A stretch of DNA of 64,000 nt from VRUE01 sp963805455 (GTDB lineage Bacteria; Actinomycetota; Thermoleophilia; Solirubrobacterales; 70-9): assembly GCA_963805455.1 (NCBI GenBank), contig CAWDUJ010000002.1, positions 62,001 to 126,000 on the forward strand, given 5' to 3'. How positions within the stretch are numbered: position 1 is the stretch's first letter; every line of letters starts with the position of its first letter. The notes beneath the pieces were generated by a model. That model saw nothing but the letters and a program-made list of their open reading frames with translations. It searched no databases and had not been told where the DNA came from. Made by a program: the position numbers and the translations under genes. This document shows, in pieces, positions 24,751 through 33,292 of this stretch.

Positions 24751-26078
24751 CGCCCGTCCCCGCCCGCGACCAGATCCTCGGCGAGCAGATGGATGTCGCC
24801 GGCGCCGATCGTGACCAGGACACGGCCGGTTCCCAGCGCCCGGGCGAGTGCCTCCGCGGCCCCTTCCCGGTCCGGGGTCCAAAGCACCCGCCTGCCCCCC
24901 ATCCGGTCGGCGGCGGCGCGGGCGACATCGAGGCCGCTGACCCCGGCCAGCTCTCCGACCGGCTCCTCGCGCGCGGGGTAGACGTCGAGAACGGCGACCT
25001 CGTCGGCGAGGGCGAGGGCGGCGCCGAACTGCTCGGCAAGAGCCTTGGTCCGCGAGTAGAGATGGGGCTGGAAGGCGACGATGAGGCGCTCGGGGGCGAG
25101 CTCCCGCAGCGCCGTCAGCGCCGCCCGGACCTCGGTCGGGTGGTGGGCGTAGTCGTCGTAGATGCGCGAGCCGGAGCGCTCCCCCTTCAGCTCGAGCCGG
25201 CGCCGAACCCCTGGGAACTCGGCCAACGAGGCGCCCGCCGTGTCGGTGTCGGCGCCGCAGAGCCCGATCGCCGCCAGGGCCGCGCGGGCGTTCCGGAGGT
25301 TGTGGCGGCCCGGAACCCCGAGCTCGAGCCGCTCCGGTCCGGGGGTGTCCTCGTCGAAGCCGACGACCTCGGCCGCGGCCGCGAGGCCGTCGAGGCCCCC
25401 GCCCGCCGGGACCACCAGGCCCGTCGCCGAGGCCGCGAAGCGGGCAAAGGAGGCTCGCAGCTCGGCGATCGACCCCCAATGCGAGTGGTGGTCCATCTCG
25501 ACGTTGGTGACCACGGCGACCTCCGGTCGCAGCTTCAGGAAGCTGGCATCGCTCTCGTCGGCCTCGGCCACCGCCCATTCCCCGCCACCCCAGCCCGCGT
25601 TGGCGACCGTGCCGTCGGGGCCGAGGCCGGGAACCTCGCCGCCGATGAAGAAGGCCGGATCGGCGCCGGCCGCGCGGAGTGCCCAGGTCGCCATCGCCGC
25701 GGTCGTCGTCTTCCCGTGCGTTCCGGCGATCGCCAGCAGCCTCTTCTCGCCGCACAGCTCCGCCAGCAGCTCCCCGCGGTGGCGGATCGTGAGGTCGCGC
25801 TCCCGGGCCAGCGCCAGCTCGGGGTTGTCCTCGCCGATCGCGGTCGAGACGATGACCTCGACGCCGTCGGGGAGATTGGAGGCGTCGTGGCCGACTCGCG
25901 GCTCGAGCCCCGCCGCGCGCAGCCGCTCCATATAAGAGGAGTCGTTGCGATCGCTGCCGCCGACCGCGGCGCCGAGCTCGCTGCAGACCAGAGCCAGGCC
26001 GCTCATCCCGGCTCCACCGATCCCGATGAAGTGCAGGTGACGGCCCTGCCAGTTGTCTCTCTCCAGGCCTCCGCTCAT
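24747..26078 (-). CDS. murC: UDP-N-acetylmuramate--L-alanine ligase
   Basis: MurC adds L-alanine to UDP-MurNAc. The 443-residue protein has HLHFIGIGGAGMSGLA near the N-terminus, the ATP-binding AGTHGKTTT near residue 103, DESDASF near residue 155, TNVEMDHHSHWG near residue 170 and the C-terminal DDYAHHPTEVRA. The ATG at 26078 begins just before the MurC N-terminus. The earlier ATG at 26150 would translate repeat copy B and is rejected. No good ribosome binding site precedes the chosen start, which lies 6 bp after the repeat. Confidence 0.95.
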   Translation of the reverse strand: MSGGLERDNWQGRHLHFIGIGGAGMSGLALVCSELGAAVGGSDRNDSSYMERLRAAGLEPRVGHDASNLPDGVEVIVSTAIGEDNPELALARERDLTIRHRGELLAELCGEKRLLAIAGTHGKTTTAAMATWALRAAGADPAFFIGGEVPGLGPDGTVANAGWGGGEWAVAEADESDASFLKLRPEVAVVTNVEMDHHSHWGSIAELRASFARFAASATGLVVPAGGGLDGLAAAAEVVGFDEDTPGPERLELGVPGRHNLRNARAALAAIGLCGADTDTAGASLAEFPGVRRRLELKGERSGSRIYDDYAHHPTEVRAALTALRELAPERLIVAFQPHLYSRTKALAEQFGAALALADEVAVLDVYPAREEPVGELAGVSGLDVARAAADRMGGRRVLWTPDREGAAEALARALGTGRVLVTIGAGDIHLLAEDLVAGGDGR

Positions 26079-26084
26079 CGCGTC

Positions 26085-26149
26085 AATTTCGCGCTTTGCT
26101 CGCTCGCACTCATGATCACCGGAGATCTTGCTTGCTCGCTCCGCGCTCA
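26085..26149 (-). repeat. Intercistronic repeat, copy B (murG/murC)
   Basis: This 65-nt element begins on the minus strand with TGAGCGCGGAGCGAGCAAG and ends with CGAGCAAAGCGCGAAATT, nearly the same ends as copy C. Its middle differs from the other copies. It overlaps the last eleven codons of murG, so MurG ends with a repeat-encoded tail, and it stops 6 bp before the murC start. Confidence 0.75.
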
Positions 26150-27234
26150 AGGGCCGCGCTCAGGACCTCATCGGCGATGCGGCGGGCGGCGTCGGGCAGC
26201 GCCAGCGCACTCGAGGCGGCGGCCATCGCCGCCAGCGCGCCCTCGTCGGAGAGGAGGGCGTTCACAGAGTCGAGCAGCAGCTCCGGGGCGAGCTCGGCGT
26301 CGTCGATCACCTTCGCCGCCCCGGCCCGCTCCATCCAGGCCGCGTTCGTCGCCTGATGTCCGGCGGCCGCGTGCGGGTAGGGGACGAGGATCGCCGGCCT
26401 TCCGGTCGCGGTCACCTCGAAGATCGAGCCGCCGGCGCGGCCGAGGACGAGGTCGCTGGCGGCCAGCCCGTCGCCGAGGTCGGGCTCGTAGTCGAGCAGC
26501 ACGTAACGGTCGTTGTCCGGTGCGCTCGCCAGGCGCGGCTTCAGCTCGACGTAGTCGCGACGGCCGGCGACGTGGACGACGTGGAAGTCACGGCCCTCAC
26601 GCTCGGCGAAGGCGGCGAGTGCGCACTCGTTGATCGAGCGGGCGCCCTGGCTGCCGCCGACCACCAGCAGGCAGCGGGCGGACTCGGGCACCCCGAAACG
26701 GGCCCGTGCGGCACCTCGGTCGGCGGCCAGCACGGCGGCGGGGACCGGACGCCCCGTGAGGACGTAGCGACCGCCCTCGCGCCCGTCGATCGGGAAGGCG
26801 AGGCAGACCCGCCGCGCGCGGTCCGCGAGCAGCCGGTTCGCGAGGCCGAGGTGGCTGTCGGCCTCGGTCAGTACGAGGGCCGTGCGGGAGACCGTCGCCG
26901 CCAGGCCCGCCGGGCCGGCGACAAAGCCGCCGCCACCCAGCACCACGTCGGCGCCGCGGCGCCGGATCGCGGATCTCGCCGCACCGACGGCGACGCCGGC
27001 CTCCAGCACGGCCGCGGCGGCCTTCAGCGGATTTCCACGGTCGATTCCCCGCACCTTGATGAAGTCGATCTCGTAGCCGGCCTCCGGCACGAGCTCGGCC
27101 TCGATTCGGTCGCGGGTCCCGAGGAAGCTGACCGAGGCGCCGCTATCCCGAAGCTCGGCGGCGACCGCCATGGCCGGCACGACGTGTCCTGCCGTTCCCC
27201 CGGCCGCCACCACCACTTTTGCGCGATCTGGCAC
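26116..27234 (-). CDS. murG: UDP-GlcNAc:undecaprenyl-PP-MurNAc-pentapeptide transferase
   Basis: MurG makes lipid II on the cytoplasmic face of the membrane. The ~372-residue protein has the glycine loop AAGGTAGHVVPAMA near residue 10, GGGGFVAGPAGLAA near residue 85, LVVGGSQGARSIN near residue 190, and the donor-binding segments LVLGRAGGSIFEVTATGRPAILVP-like and HQATNA near residue 270. The GTG at 27234 has GGAAGGAG upstream; a GTG at 27255 is possible. Either way the 5' end lies inside ftsW by 92-113 bp. The C-terminal ERGASKQDLR is encoded by repeat copy B and is probably not functional. Confidence 0.93.
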   Translation of the reverse strand: MPDRAKVVVAAGGTAGHVVPAMAVAAELRDSGASVSFLGTRDRIEAELVPEAGYEIDFIKVRGIDRGNPLKAAAAVLEAGVAVGAARSAIRRRGADVVLGGGGFVAGPAGLAATVSRTALVLTEADSHLGLANRLLADRARRVCLAFPIDGREGGRYVLTGRPVPAAVLAADRGAARARFGVPESARCLLVVGGSQGARSINECALAAFAEREGRDFHVVHVAGRRDYVELKPRLASAPDNDRYVLLDYEPDLGDGLAASDLVLGRAGGSIFEVTATGRPAILVPYPHAAAGHQATNAAWMERAGAAKVIDDAELAPELLLDSVNALLSDEGALAAMAAASSALALPDAARRIADEVLSAALERGASKQDLR

Positions 27235-28477
27235 CGCTCGACCCACTCCTTCCACGCGCGGGTTTGCGCCCGCCTTCGACGACGCGGAGTTTGCCAGCGC
27301 CGGCGGTCCCTCCGCGGGCCACGTTGAGGATCAGCCCGACCGCGAACAGCGAGGCCAGCAGGCTGCTGTTCCCGTAGGAGACGAACGGCAGCGGCACACC
27401 GGTCAGCGGCGCCAGGCCCATCACCGCGAAGAGGTTCACCACCGCCTGGACCAGGATCAGCGAGGTGAGCCCGGCGACGAGGATCTTGCCGTAGACGTCT
27501 TTCGCTTTTTTCGCCGTCTGCAGCCCGGCGTAGCCGAGCATCGAGAAGAGCCCGACGACGCCGACGATGCCGACCAGCCCGAGCTCCTCGCCGATCACCG
27601 CGGTGATCATGTCGGTGTGGGCCTCCGGCAGGTAGAAGGCCTTCTGGACGCCGTTGCCGATCCCGACGCCGAACAGGCCCCCGGAGCCGAGCGCGATCTT
27701 CGCCTGGGCGGCCTGGAACCCGGCCCCGGCCGTGTCGGCGCCGGGGTTGAGGAAGGCGGTGAGTCTCGCCATCCGGTAGGGCTCGATCAGGGTCATCAAC
27801 AGCGCGAAGACACCGAGGACGAGCGCGATCTTCGCCAGGTCGCTGATCCGCGCCCCGGCCGCGATCAGGGTCGCGGCGGAGGCGAAGGCGATCACCAGGG
27901 TGGTGCCGAGGTCGGGCTCGGCGACGATCAGCAGGGCCGATGTCCCGACCACCAGGAGGAACGGCATCATGCCCTCGATCGAGCGGACCCGTTTCGGCTT
28001 GCGGGCGAAGAGGTCGGCGCCGTAGAGGATCAGCGCCACCTTGGCGAGCTCCGAGGGCTGGATCTGCATGAACCCGGACCCGATCCATCGGCTGGAGCCG
28101 TTGACGTTGGTCCCGGCAACGAGGACAGCGAAGAGGAGGAAGAAGGAGAGGACGATCAGCGCGGGGGTGAATCGGCGGACGTACTCGAGGCCGTGGCGCG
28201 CGGCGAGGTGCATGATCACCAGCCCGAGGGCGCCGAACATCGCGGTCCGCTTCAGGTAGTAGGCGCTGTCGGAGAGGCCGCCGTTGCTGAGGACCCGAGT
28301 CGTCGAGCTCGCGGAGAAGACCATCACCGCGCCGAAGGCGAGCAGGCAGAGGGTTGCGGTGAGCAGCATGTTGTACTCGGTCGGCAGGCTCGCGGCCCGG
28401 GCGCGCTTCTTTTTCCTCTTCTTTTTCGCGGCGGCGGTCCGACCGGGCCAGCGCAGCGGCAGGGCGCGGGCGCTCAC
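27143..28477 (-). CDS. ftsW: Lipid II polymerase/division protein FtsW (SEDS family)
   Basis: FtsW is the SEDS-family glycosyltransferase that polymerises septal peptidoglycan with FtsI. The 444-residue protein has about ten membrane segments. Family motifs include SSRWIGSGFMQIQPSELAK-type near residue 130, AEPDLGTTLV near residue 180, GIGNGVQKAFYLPEAHTD near residue 255, and GLAPLTGVPLPFVSYGNSSLL near residue 350. The N-terminus has a lysine/arginine cluster. The last ~60 residues are an Arg/Gly/Ser-rich cytoplasmic tail whose end is encoded inside the murG start region. The GTG start overlaps the murD stop by 4 bases. Confidence 0.95.
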   Translation of the reverse strand: MSARALPLRWPGRTAAAKKKRKKKRARAASLPTEYNMLLTATLCLLAFGAVMVFSASSTTRVLSNGGLSDSAYYLKRTAMFGALGLVIMHLAARHGLEYVRRFTPALIVLSFFLLFAVLVAGTNVNGSSRWIGSGFMQIQPSELAKVALILYGADLFARKPKRVRSIEGMMPFLLVVGTSALLIVAEPDLGTTLVIAFASAATLIAAGARISDLAKIALVLGVFALLMTLIEPYRMARLTAFLNPGADTAGAGFQAAQAKIALGSGGLFGVGIGNGVQKAFYLPEAHTDMITAVIGEELGLVGIVGVVGLFSMLGYAGLQTAKKAKDVYGKILVAGLTSLILVQAVVNLFAVMGLAPLTGVPLPFVSYGNSSLLASLFAVGLILNVARGGTAGAGKLRVVEGGRKPARGRSGSSGARSRKSGGGGRGNGRTRRAGHGGRRRASG

Positions 28478-29841
28478 GCCAACCCCCCGACGATCTCGCG
28501 AAAGCGATCGCCCCGGTGTTCGAAGTCCGGGAAGGCATCGAGGCTCGGACAGGAGGGAGATAGGAGGACGACCTCACCAGGGCGCGCCGACGCGGCCGCG
28601 GTGCGGACAGCGTCCTCGAGGTCGGCGCAGCGATGGAGCGGGACCCCGGCCTCGACGACCCCCGCGAGGTCGGTGGCAAGGCGGTCGGCGGTGGCGCCGA
28701 TCAGGTAGCAGGCTGCGCAGGAGTCGACGATCGAATCGACCAGCGGGGTGAACGGGGTGCCCCTGTCGCTGCCGCCGAGGATCGCGTGGACGCCGCCCTC
28801 GAAGGCGCGCAGGGCGACGACGGTCGAGGCGACATTGGTCGCCTTCGAGTCGTTGACGAAGCGAACGCCGCCGATCTCGGCGACGGGCTCGAGCCGATGC
28901 GGGACGCCGGCGAAGGTGCGCAGCCCCTCCCGGACGGCCTCGCGGTCGAGGCCCATCGCCAGCGCCGCGGCGGCGGCGGCCATCGCGTTGGAGACGTTGT
29001 GCTCGCCGAGCAGACCCAGCTCCTCGACCCGCAGCAGTGGCTCACCGTCGTAGAACATCGTCCCCTCGGCGAGGGCCACCTCGCAATCGGGACCGGCGCC
29101 GCGGCAGAAGGCGATCCGCCGGCCGCAGCCACCGAGGTCGGTTCCGGCCAGGGTGGGGTCGTCGGCGTTGTAGATCGCGATGTCGTCGTTGCCCTGGTTG
29201 GCGAAGATCCGGAGCTTGGCCGCCAGGTAGGAGTCGAGGTCGGCGTGGCGATCGAGATGGTCGGGGGTGAGGTTGAGGACGACCGCGCACTCGGGTCCGA
29301 AGTAGTCGGTGTCCTCGAGCTGGAAGCTCGACGCCTCGCAGATGATCGTCGCGTCGGGGTCGACCTCGCCCGCGAGGGAGGCAAGCGGGGTGCCGACGTT
29401 GCCGGCGACCGCGACCGGCTCACCGGCGCTGCGGTAGACGTGTCCCAGCAACTCGACGGTGGTCGTCTTGCCGTTGGTCCCGGTCACCGCCAGGAAACGG
29501 TTCGGGATCGCCCTCCAGGCCAACTCGAGCTCGCCGAGGACCTCATCCCCCCGCTCGCGCGCGGCGGCGATCACCGGCGCCTCCAGGGGAACCCCCGGGC
29601 TCTTCACCACCGTCCGCACGCCGTCGAGCTTGCCGATCCCATCCGTATCCAGGACGACTTCGACGCCGAGGTCGCGAAGCCCTGCCGCCCCCTCAGGATT
29701 TCCCAGATCCACCCCGATGACCGACTCGCCGCGCTGCGCCAGCAGCCGGGCCGCAGCCTGGCCCGAGCGCGCGAGCCCGACCACCAGGAACGGGCCCCCG
29801 GGGAGCGGCGGGCGGAGCTTGAGAGGAGGCGGGGCCGACAC
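28474..29841 (-). CDS. murD: UDP-N-acetylmuramoyl-L-alanine--D-glutamate ligase
   Basis: MurD adds D-glutamate to UDP-MurNAc-L-Ala. The 455-residue protein has a Rossmann-like N-terminal segment (LVVGLARSGQAAARLL), the ATP-binding VTGTNGKTTT near residue 119, AGNVGTPL near residue 145, EASSFQLEDT near residue 168, and NLTPDHLDRH near residue 190. The C-terminal domain has VNDSKATNVAST near residue 328 and LLSPSCPSLDAFPDFEHRG at the end. The GTG start follows ATACCTTGA. In this genome murD is separated from mraY by about 3.4 kb of unrelated genes. Confidence 0.95.
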   Translation of the reverse strand: MSAPPPLKLRPPLPGGPFLVVGLARSGQAAARLLAQRGESVIGVDLGNPEGAAGLRDLGVEVVLDTDGIGKLDGVRTVVKSPGVPLEAPVIAAARERGDEVLGELELAWRAIPNRFLAVTGTNGKTTTVELLGHVYRSAGEPVAVAGNVGTPLASLAGEVDPDATIICEASSFQLEDTDYFGPECAVVLNLTPDHLDRHADLDSYLAAKLRIFANQGNDDIAIYNADDPTLAGTDLGGCGRRIAFCRGAGPDCEVALAEGTMFYDGEPLLRVEELGLLGEHNVSNAMAAAAAALAMGLDREAVREGLRTFAGVPHRLEPVAEIGGVRFVNDSKATNVASTVVALRAFEGGVHAILGGSDRGTPFTPLVDSIVDSCAACYLIGATADRLATDLAGVVEAGVPLHRCADLEDAVRTAAASARPGEVVLLSPSCPSLDAFPDFEHRGDRFREIVGGLA

Positions 29842-29880
29842 TCAAGGTATCTTCGCGGCCCCCGCCGCCTCCCCTGTCGC

Positions 29881-30726
29881 TCAGACGCGCGTCTTCGGCC
29901 GGACCGCGAACTGGCGGATCGCCGACGCCAGCTCGACCGGCTGGTCGATCGGGATCAGCGTGTAGCTGTCGGCGATCTCGACCAGGCGGGCGTCGGGGAA
30001 GTCCGAGGCGAGCTTGCGGCCCTGCTCGTTGGGCATCATCGGCCCCTCGCTGTCCCAGACGACGAGCACCGGGCGCTCGAAGGTGCGCAGCGAGGCGGTG
30101 GCGGCGGCGATGTCGCGCCTGCCCTGCCTGATGTCGCCGATGTAGCGACGGACGTCGCGGCGGATCTCCGGCCGGCGCAGCGGCTCCAGCCATTCACGCA
30201 TCAGGGCGTCCGGGACACCGCGCTTCGACATCTGCCCATAGACGAAGGGGAGCCGGCGCAGAGATCGGATCAGCAATGTCCGCCGCATCACCGAGAGGCC
30301 ACCGGGCAGTTTCGCCGACATCACCGCGGCCTGGCCGGCGAGGCCGGGCGGGTAGTTGCCCTCGGTCTCGCAGGAGGCGAGGACGAGGGCCGAGACGCGG
30401 TCGAGGAGACCGTCGGCGACCATCACCTGGGCGCCGGACCAGTCGTTGAAGCAGAGCGTCACGCCGTCGAGCGCGAGGCTCTCGATGAAATCGGCGACGA
30501 TCCGTCCCATCCCCCGCAGCGAGAGGTCGGCGTCGGCGCGCATCGGCTCGGGGTGAGAGCCGAACGGCATCGTCAGCATCAGGCAGCGGTGGGTGTCTGC
30601 CAGCTCGGCCGAAACGCCCTCCCAGAGGCGCCAGTCCATAGCCAGGCCGCCGACCATCACCAGCGGCGGCCCCTCGCCAACCTCCTCGTAGTGGATCGTC
30701 CCCGCCGAAACCTCTGCAGATGGCAT
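29881..30726 (-). CDS. Alpha/beta-hydrolase-fold protein, catalytic His not visible
   Basis: This 281-residue protein has the alpha/beta-hydrolase layout. The nucleophile elbow reads FNDWSGAQ with aspartate at residue 95, like the HDWG elbow of haloalkane dehalogenases rather than the usual GxSxG. The acid strand VVWDSEGPMMP is present near residue 222. The site where the catalytic His is expected reads ADSYTLIPIDQP, with no His. The enzyme may be inactive or differently wired. The ATG at 30726 has GAGGGGCGGG upstream. It is divergent from the TetR gene with an operator-like palindrome between them, so it is probably its target. Confidence 0.75.
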   Translation of the reverse strand: MPSAEVSAGTIHYEEVGEGPPLVMVGGLAMDWRLWEGVSAELADTHRCLMLTMPFGSHPEPMRADADLSLRGMGRIVADFIESLALDGVTLCFNDWSGAQVMVADGLLDRVSALVLASCETEGNYPPGLAGQAAVMSAKLPGGLSVMRRTLLIRSLRRLPFVYGQMSKRGVPDALMREWLEPLRRPEIRRDVRRYIGDIRQGRRDIAAATASLRTFERPVLVVWDSEGPMMPNEQGRKLASDFPDARLVEIADSYTLIPIDQPVELASAIRQFAVRPKTRV

Positions 30727-30748
30727 CGCCCGCCCCTCTAGATAGATC

Positions 30749-30762
30749 GCTCTAGTTAGAGC
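30749..30762. promoter_or_regulatory. Palindromic operator candidate between hydrolase and TetR genes
   Basis: GCTCTA and TAGAGC flank a 2-bp centre, with weaker symmetry outside (TAGAT on the left, ACTCTA on the right). It sits in the 80-bp divergent promoter region, which is markedly AT-rich. TetR-family regulators commonly bind such palindromes in divergent promoters, so control of both genes is inferred. Confidence 0.55.
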
Positions 30763-30806
30763 TACTCTACATATGATTCGACCACACCGGCGAAGAAGGA
30801 GGAGCG

Positions 30807-31379
30807 GTGGCGACGGACACCAGGGAGCGGATTCTCAAGAGCAGCGGCGAGCTGTTCCGGCGCCAGGGCTACATGGGAACCGGGGTCAAACAGATCATCG
30901 AGGAGGCCGGGGCGCCCTTCGGCTCGCTCTACCACTTCTTTCCGGGCGGGAAAAGCGCGCTCGGCGCCGAGACGATCCGCCGCTCGGGCTTCCTCTACGG
31001 CCTTCTCTTTCCCGAGTACGCCGGCCCCGACGTCGAGCTATCGGCCGGGGTCCGGGCCTTCTTCGCCGGCGCCGCCGAGACCCTGGTCGAGACCGACTAC
31101 GCCGACGCCTGCCCGATCGCGACTGTCGCCCTCGAGGTGTCCAGCGTCAATGACGAGCTCCGCCAGGCCTGCGCCGACGTCTTCAACATCTGGATCGATG
31201 GCGGCGTCCACCGTTTCTCCGAAGCCGGCATCGACCCCGAGCGGGCGCGCGCCCTCGTGATCGAGATGATCGCCGCGCTCGAGGGCGCCTTCGTCCTCAG
31301 CCGGGCGCTGCGCTCGACCGAGCCGCTCGAGGTCGCCGGCAAGGCCGTTGCGTCCTCGATCGAATCTGAGCTCAGATGA
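30807..31379 (+). CDS. TetR/AcrR family transcriptional regulator
   Basis: This 190-residue protein has the TetR helix-turn-helix at residues 5-50: RERILKSSGELFRRQGYMGTG, then AGAPFGSLYHFFPGGKSAL. The C-terminal ligand domain carries DACPIATVALEV near residue 97, a pattern of the LmrA/YxaF-like subfamily. The GTG start at 30807 has the strong site AAGGAGGAG. The hemerythrin gene overlaps its stop by 4 bases, so the two are co-expressed. The effector is unknown. Confidence 0.88.
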   Translation: MATDTRERILKSSGELFRRQGYMGTGVKQIIEEAGAPFGSLYHFFPGGKSALGAETIRRSGFLYGLLFPEYAGPDVELSAGVRAFFAGAAETLVETDYADACPIATVALEVSSVNDELRQACADVFNIWIDGGVHRFSEAGIDPERARALVIEMIAALEGAFVLSRALRSTEPLEVAGKAVASSIESELR

Positions 31380-31888
31380 AGGAGACCGAACAGGGCCGAG
31401 CGCTCTTCGAGGAGCTGCTCTGGGTCCACGACGCGATCCGCCGAGACCTCGCAACCGTCGAGCGACTGGCCTGCGAGGTTCTCTCCGACCTCCCGACGGA
31501 GGAGGCCTGGCAGCAGATTCAGGACCTTAAGACCAGTGGGCCGCTATGGCAGCTGAAGGTCAACTGCGTGCGCTACTGCCGCTTCGTCCACAGCCACCAC
31601 AACGCCGAGGACGCGCTCTTCTTCCCGACCCTCCGTGCCGCCAATGCCGCCGTCGGCACCGTGATCGACCGGCTCGAAGCAGAGCACCGCTTGGTCTCCG
31701 ACCTGCTCGACGCCGTAGAAGCGGGCGCCGCCGAGCTCGACGGCGAGGACGAATTCTCGCGCACCCGCCTCTCGGCGGGTCTGACCGAGCTCGCCGAGCA
31801 GCTTCTCGCCCACCTCTCCTACGAGGAGCGCGAAGCGGGGCCGACGATCCGCAGCCTCGACCGCCACCCGTTCACGGCCCCCGGGTAG
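31376..31888 (+). CDS. Hemerythrin-domain (HHE) protein
   Basis: This 170-residue cytoplasmic four-helix protein has the di-iron ligands of the hemerythrin HHE family. They are seen in HDAIRRDL near residue 18, FVHSHHNAEDALFFPTL near residue 70, EAEHRLVSDLL near residue 100 and LLAHLSYEEREAGP near residue 144. Members bind oxygen or nitric oxide or store iron. The ATG lies in an ATGA overlap with the TetR stop, so it is translated with that regulator. A redox- or NO-related signal for the pair is a guess. Confidence 0.85.
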   Translation: MKETEQGRALFEELLWVHDAIRRDLATVERLACEVLSDLPTEEAWQQIQDLKTSGPLWQLKVNCVRYCRFVHSHHNAEDALFFPTLRAANAAVGTVIDRLEAEHRLVSDLLDAVEAGAAELDGEDEFSRTRLSAGLTELAEQLLAHLSYEEREAGPTIRSLDRHPFTAPG

Positions 31889-31925
31889 GCGTTTTCGTGC
31901 GCCCGGCGTGGGGTAGCCGCCAGAT

Positions 31926-32741
31926 ATGAGACACGCTCCAGGCAAGGCGATCAATTGGGGCAGGGTTCGAGTCCCGCTCGCCCTTCTCGCCTTCGTCTTC
32001 CTGGCCACCAATCTGGTCTTCCAGTACTGCCCGGCCTGGTTCGCGACCCTGACGTTCGTCGCCGCGCTCGCCCTCTACCTGAGGCTCGGCGGGCCGACGG
32101 CAACGGGGGCGCGGCGGGTCGAGCCTCCGGTCAGCGGGCGGTGGCTGGCACTCAACACCCCGGCCGACCACGTCCCCAGCCACGGTCTCCACGCCTACGG
32201 GCAGACCTATGCGATCGATCTCGTGGCCGTGCCTTCCGGTGAGGCGCGTCCCGTCACCGGATGGTGGCCGATCACCCGGCCGCCGGAGGACTTCCCCGGG
32301 TTCGGCGAGGAGGTCCTCTCGCCTGCCGCCGGGGCGGTGGTTCGCGTGCGCGACGGCGCGCGGGATCACCGCAGCCGCAACTCCTGGCCCGCGTTCGCCT
32401 TCCTCTTCATCGAAGGTGGCCTTCGCGAGCTGACCGGGCCGGGCCGGATCCTCGGCAACCACGTGATCCTCGACCTCGGCGAAGGCATCTACGCGGCGTT
32501 GGCCCACCTCCAGCGTGACTCGGTCGTGGTGCGGGAGGGAGAGCGGGTGAGGGCCGGGGACCCGATCGGTCGTTGCGGGAACTCGGGCAACTCCTCCGAG
32601 CCCCATCTCCACTTCCAGTTGATGGACCACCCTGCCGTCGCCCTGGCCGACGGCGTCCCGTTCGCATTTCCGCACTTCGACGAGACCGGGACCCGGCCGA
32701 GGACCGGCGTTCCGGACAGCTCGGCGCCCTTCCTCGCCTAG
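31926..32741 (+). CDS. Membrane-anchored M23 (LytM) family peptidase
   Basis: This 271-residue protein has two N-terminal membrane segments (about residues 16-35 and 38-53) and then an M23 metallopeptidase domain. Zinc ligands fit HAYGQTYAIDL near residue 90 (His and Asp) and the HLHF motif in NSSEPHLHFQL near residue 233. The segment VLSPAAGAVVRV near residue 130 is the LytM beta-hairpin. Such enzymes cut peptidoglycan cross-bridges or regulate other hydrolases outside the cell. Its stop codon shares the palindrome CTAG with the stop of the convergent GNAT gene. Confidence 0.85.
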   Translation: MRHAPGKAINWGRVRVPLALLAFVFLATNLVFQYCPAWFATLTFVAALALYLRLGGPTATGARRVEPPVSGRWLALNTPADHVPSHGLHAYGQTYAIDLVAVPSGEARPVTGWWPITRPPEDFPGFGEEVLSPAAGAVVRVRDGARDHRSRNSWPAFAFLFIEGGLRELTGPGRILGNHVILDLGEGIYAALAHLQRDSVVVREGERVRAGDPIGRCGNSGNSSEPHLHFQLMDHPAVALADGVPFAFPHFDETGTRPRTGVPDSSAPFLA

Positions 32742-33292
32742 CCCGCCCTGATCCGGTAGAGGACGTGCGGGCGCAATGGGTCCCCGGGCTCGATCCGAGG
32801 ATGGTCGAAGTCGTCATCGGGGTCGTGGCTCATCCCGATCCGCTCCATCACCGCCCGCGAGCGCGCGTTGCCGGCGCTGGCGAACGAGACGATCTCCTCG
32901 AGGCCGACCCGGTCGAAGCCGAACCCGAGTGCCGCCCGAGCGGCCTCGGTCGCGTAGCCCTGGCCCCACGCCGATCGAACCAGCCGCCAACCGACCTCGA
33001 CCGCCGGCGTGAAGGGCGCCTCGAACCCGGGCACGGCCAACCCCGCGAAGCCGATGAGCTCGCCGCTCCGGCGAATTTCGAGCGCCCAGAGGCCGAATCC
33101 GTGCCGCTCGAAGCCCGACTCGATCGAGTCCACCAGCCCTTCGCTCTGACCCCTCGTCAGGGGCGCGGGGAAGTGCTCCATCACCTCCGGGTCGGCGTTC
33201 ATCGCCGCGAACGGCGGGCGGTCGCCCGCCCGCCAGCGGCGCAGCCTCAACCGCTCGGTCTCGAGCTGGGGCGGGTGGCCCTCAGCGGCCAA
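32738..33292 (-). CDS. GNAT acetyltransferase, RimJ/RimL type
   Basis: This 184-residue protein has the RimJ/RimL-type N-terminus LETERLRLRRW at residue 10 and the acetyl-CoA segment RSAWGQGYATEAARAAL near residue 105. A further FASAGNARSRAVMERIGM follows near residue 137. Members acetylate protein N-termini, antibiotics or small amines. The TTG start at 33292 overlaps the 3' end of mraY by 11 bp, and no other start leaves the N-terminus intact. It is the first gene of the block that splits the dcw cluster. Confidence 0.85.
   Translation of the reverse strand: MAAEGHPPQLETERLRLRRWRAGDRPPFAAMNADPEVMEHFPAPLTRGQSEGLVDSIESGFERHGFGLWALEIRRSGELIGFAGLAVPGFEAPFTPAVEVGWRLVRSAWGQGYATEAARAALGFGFDRVGLEEIVSFASAGNARSRAVMERIGMSHDPDDDFDHPRIEPGDPLRPHVLYRIRAG

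Noticed and set aside
23836..25755. A 639-residue frame extending murB upstream
   Set aside because: The extra N-terminus lies over murC in another frame and is Arg/Gly-rich; MurB begins at 24750 with a 4-base overlap to murC.
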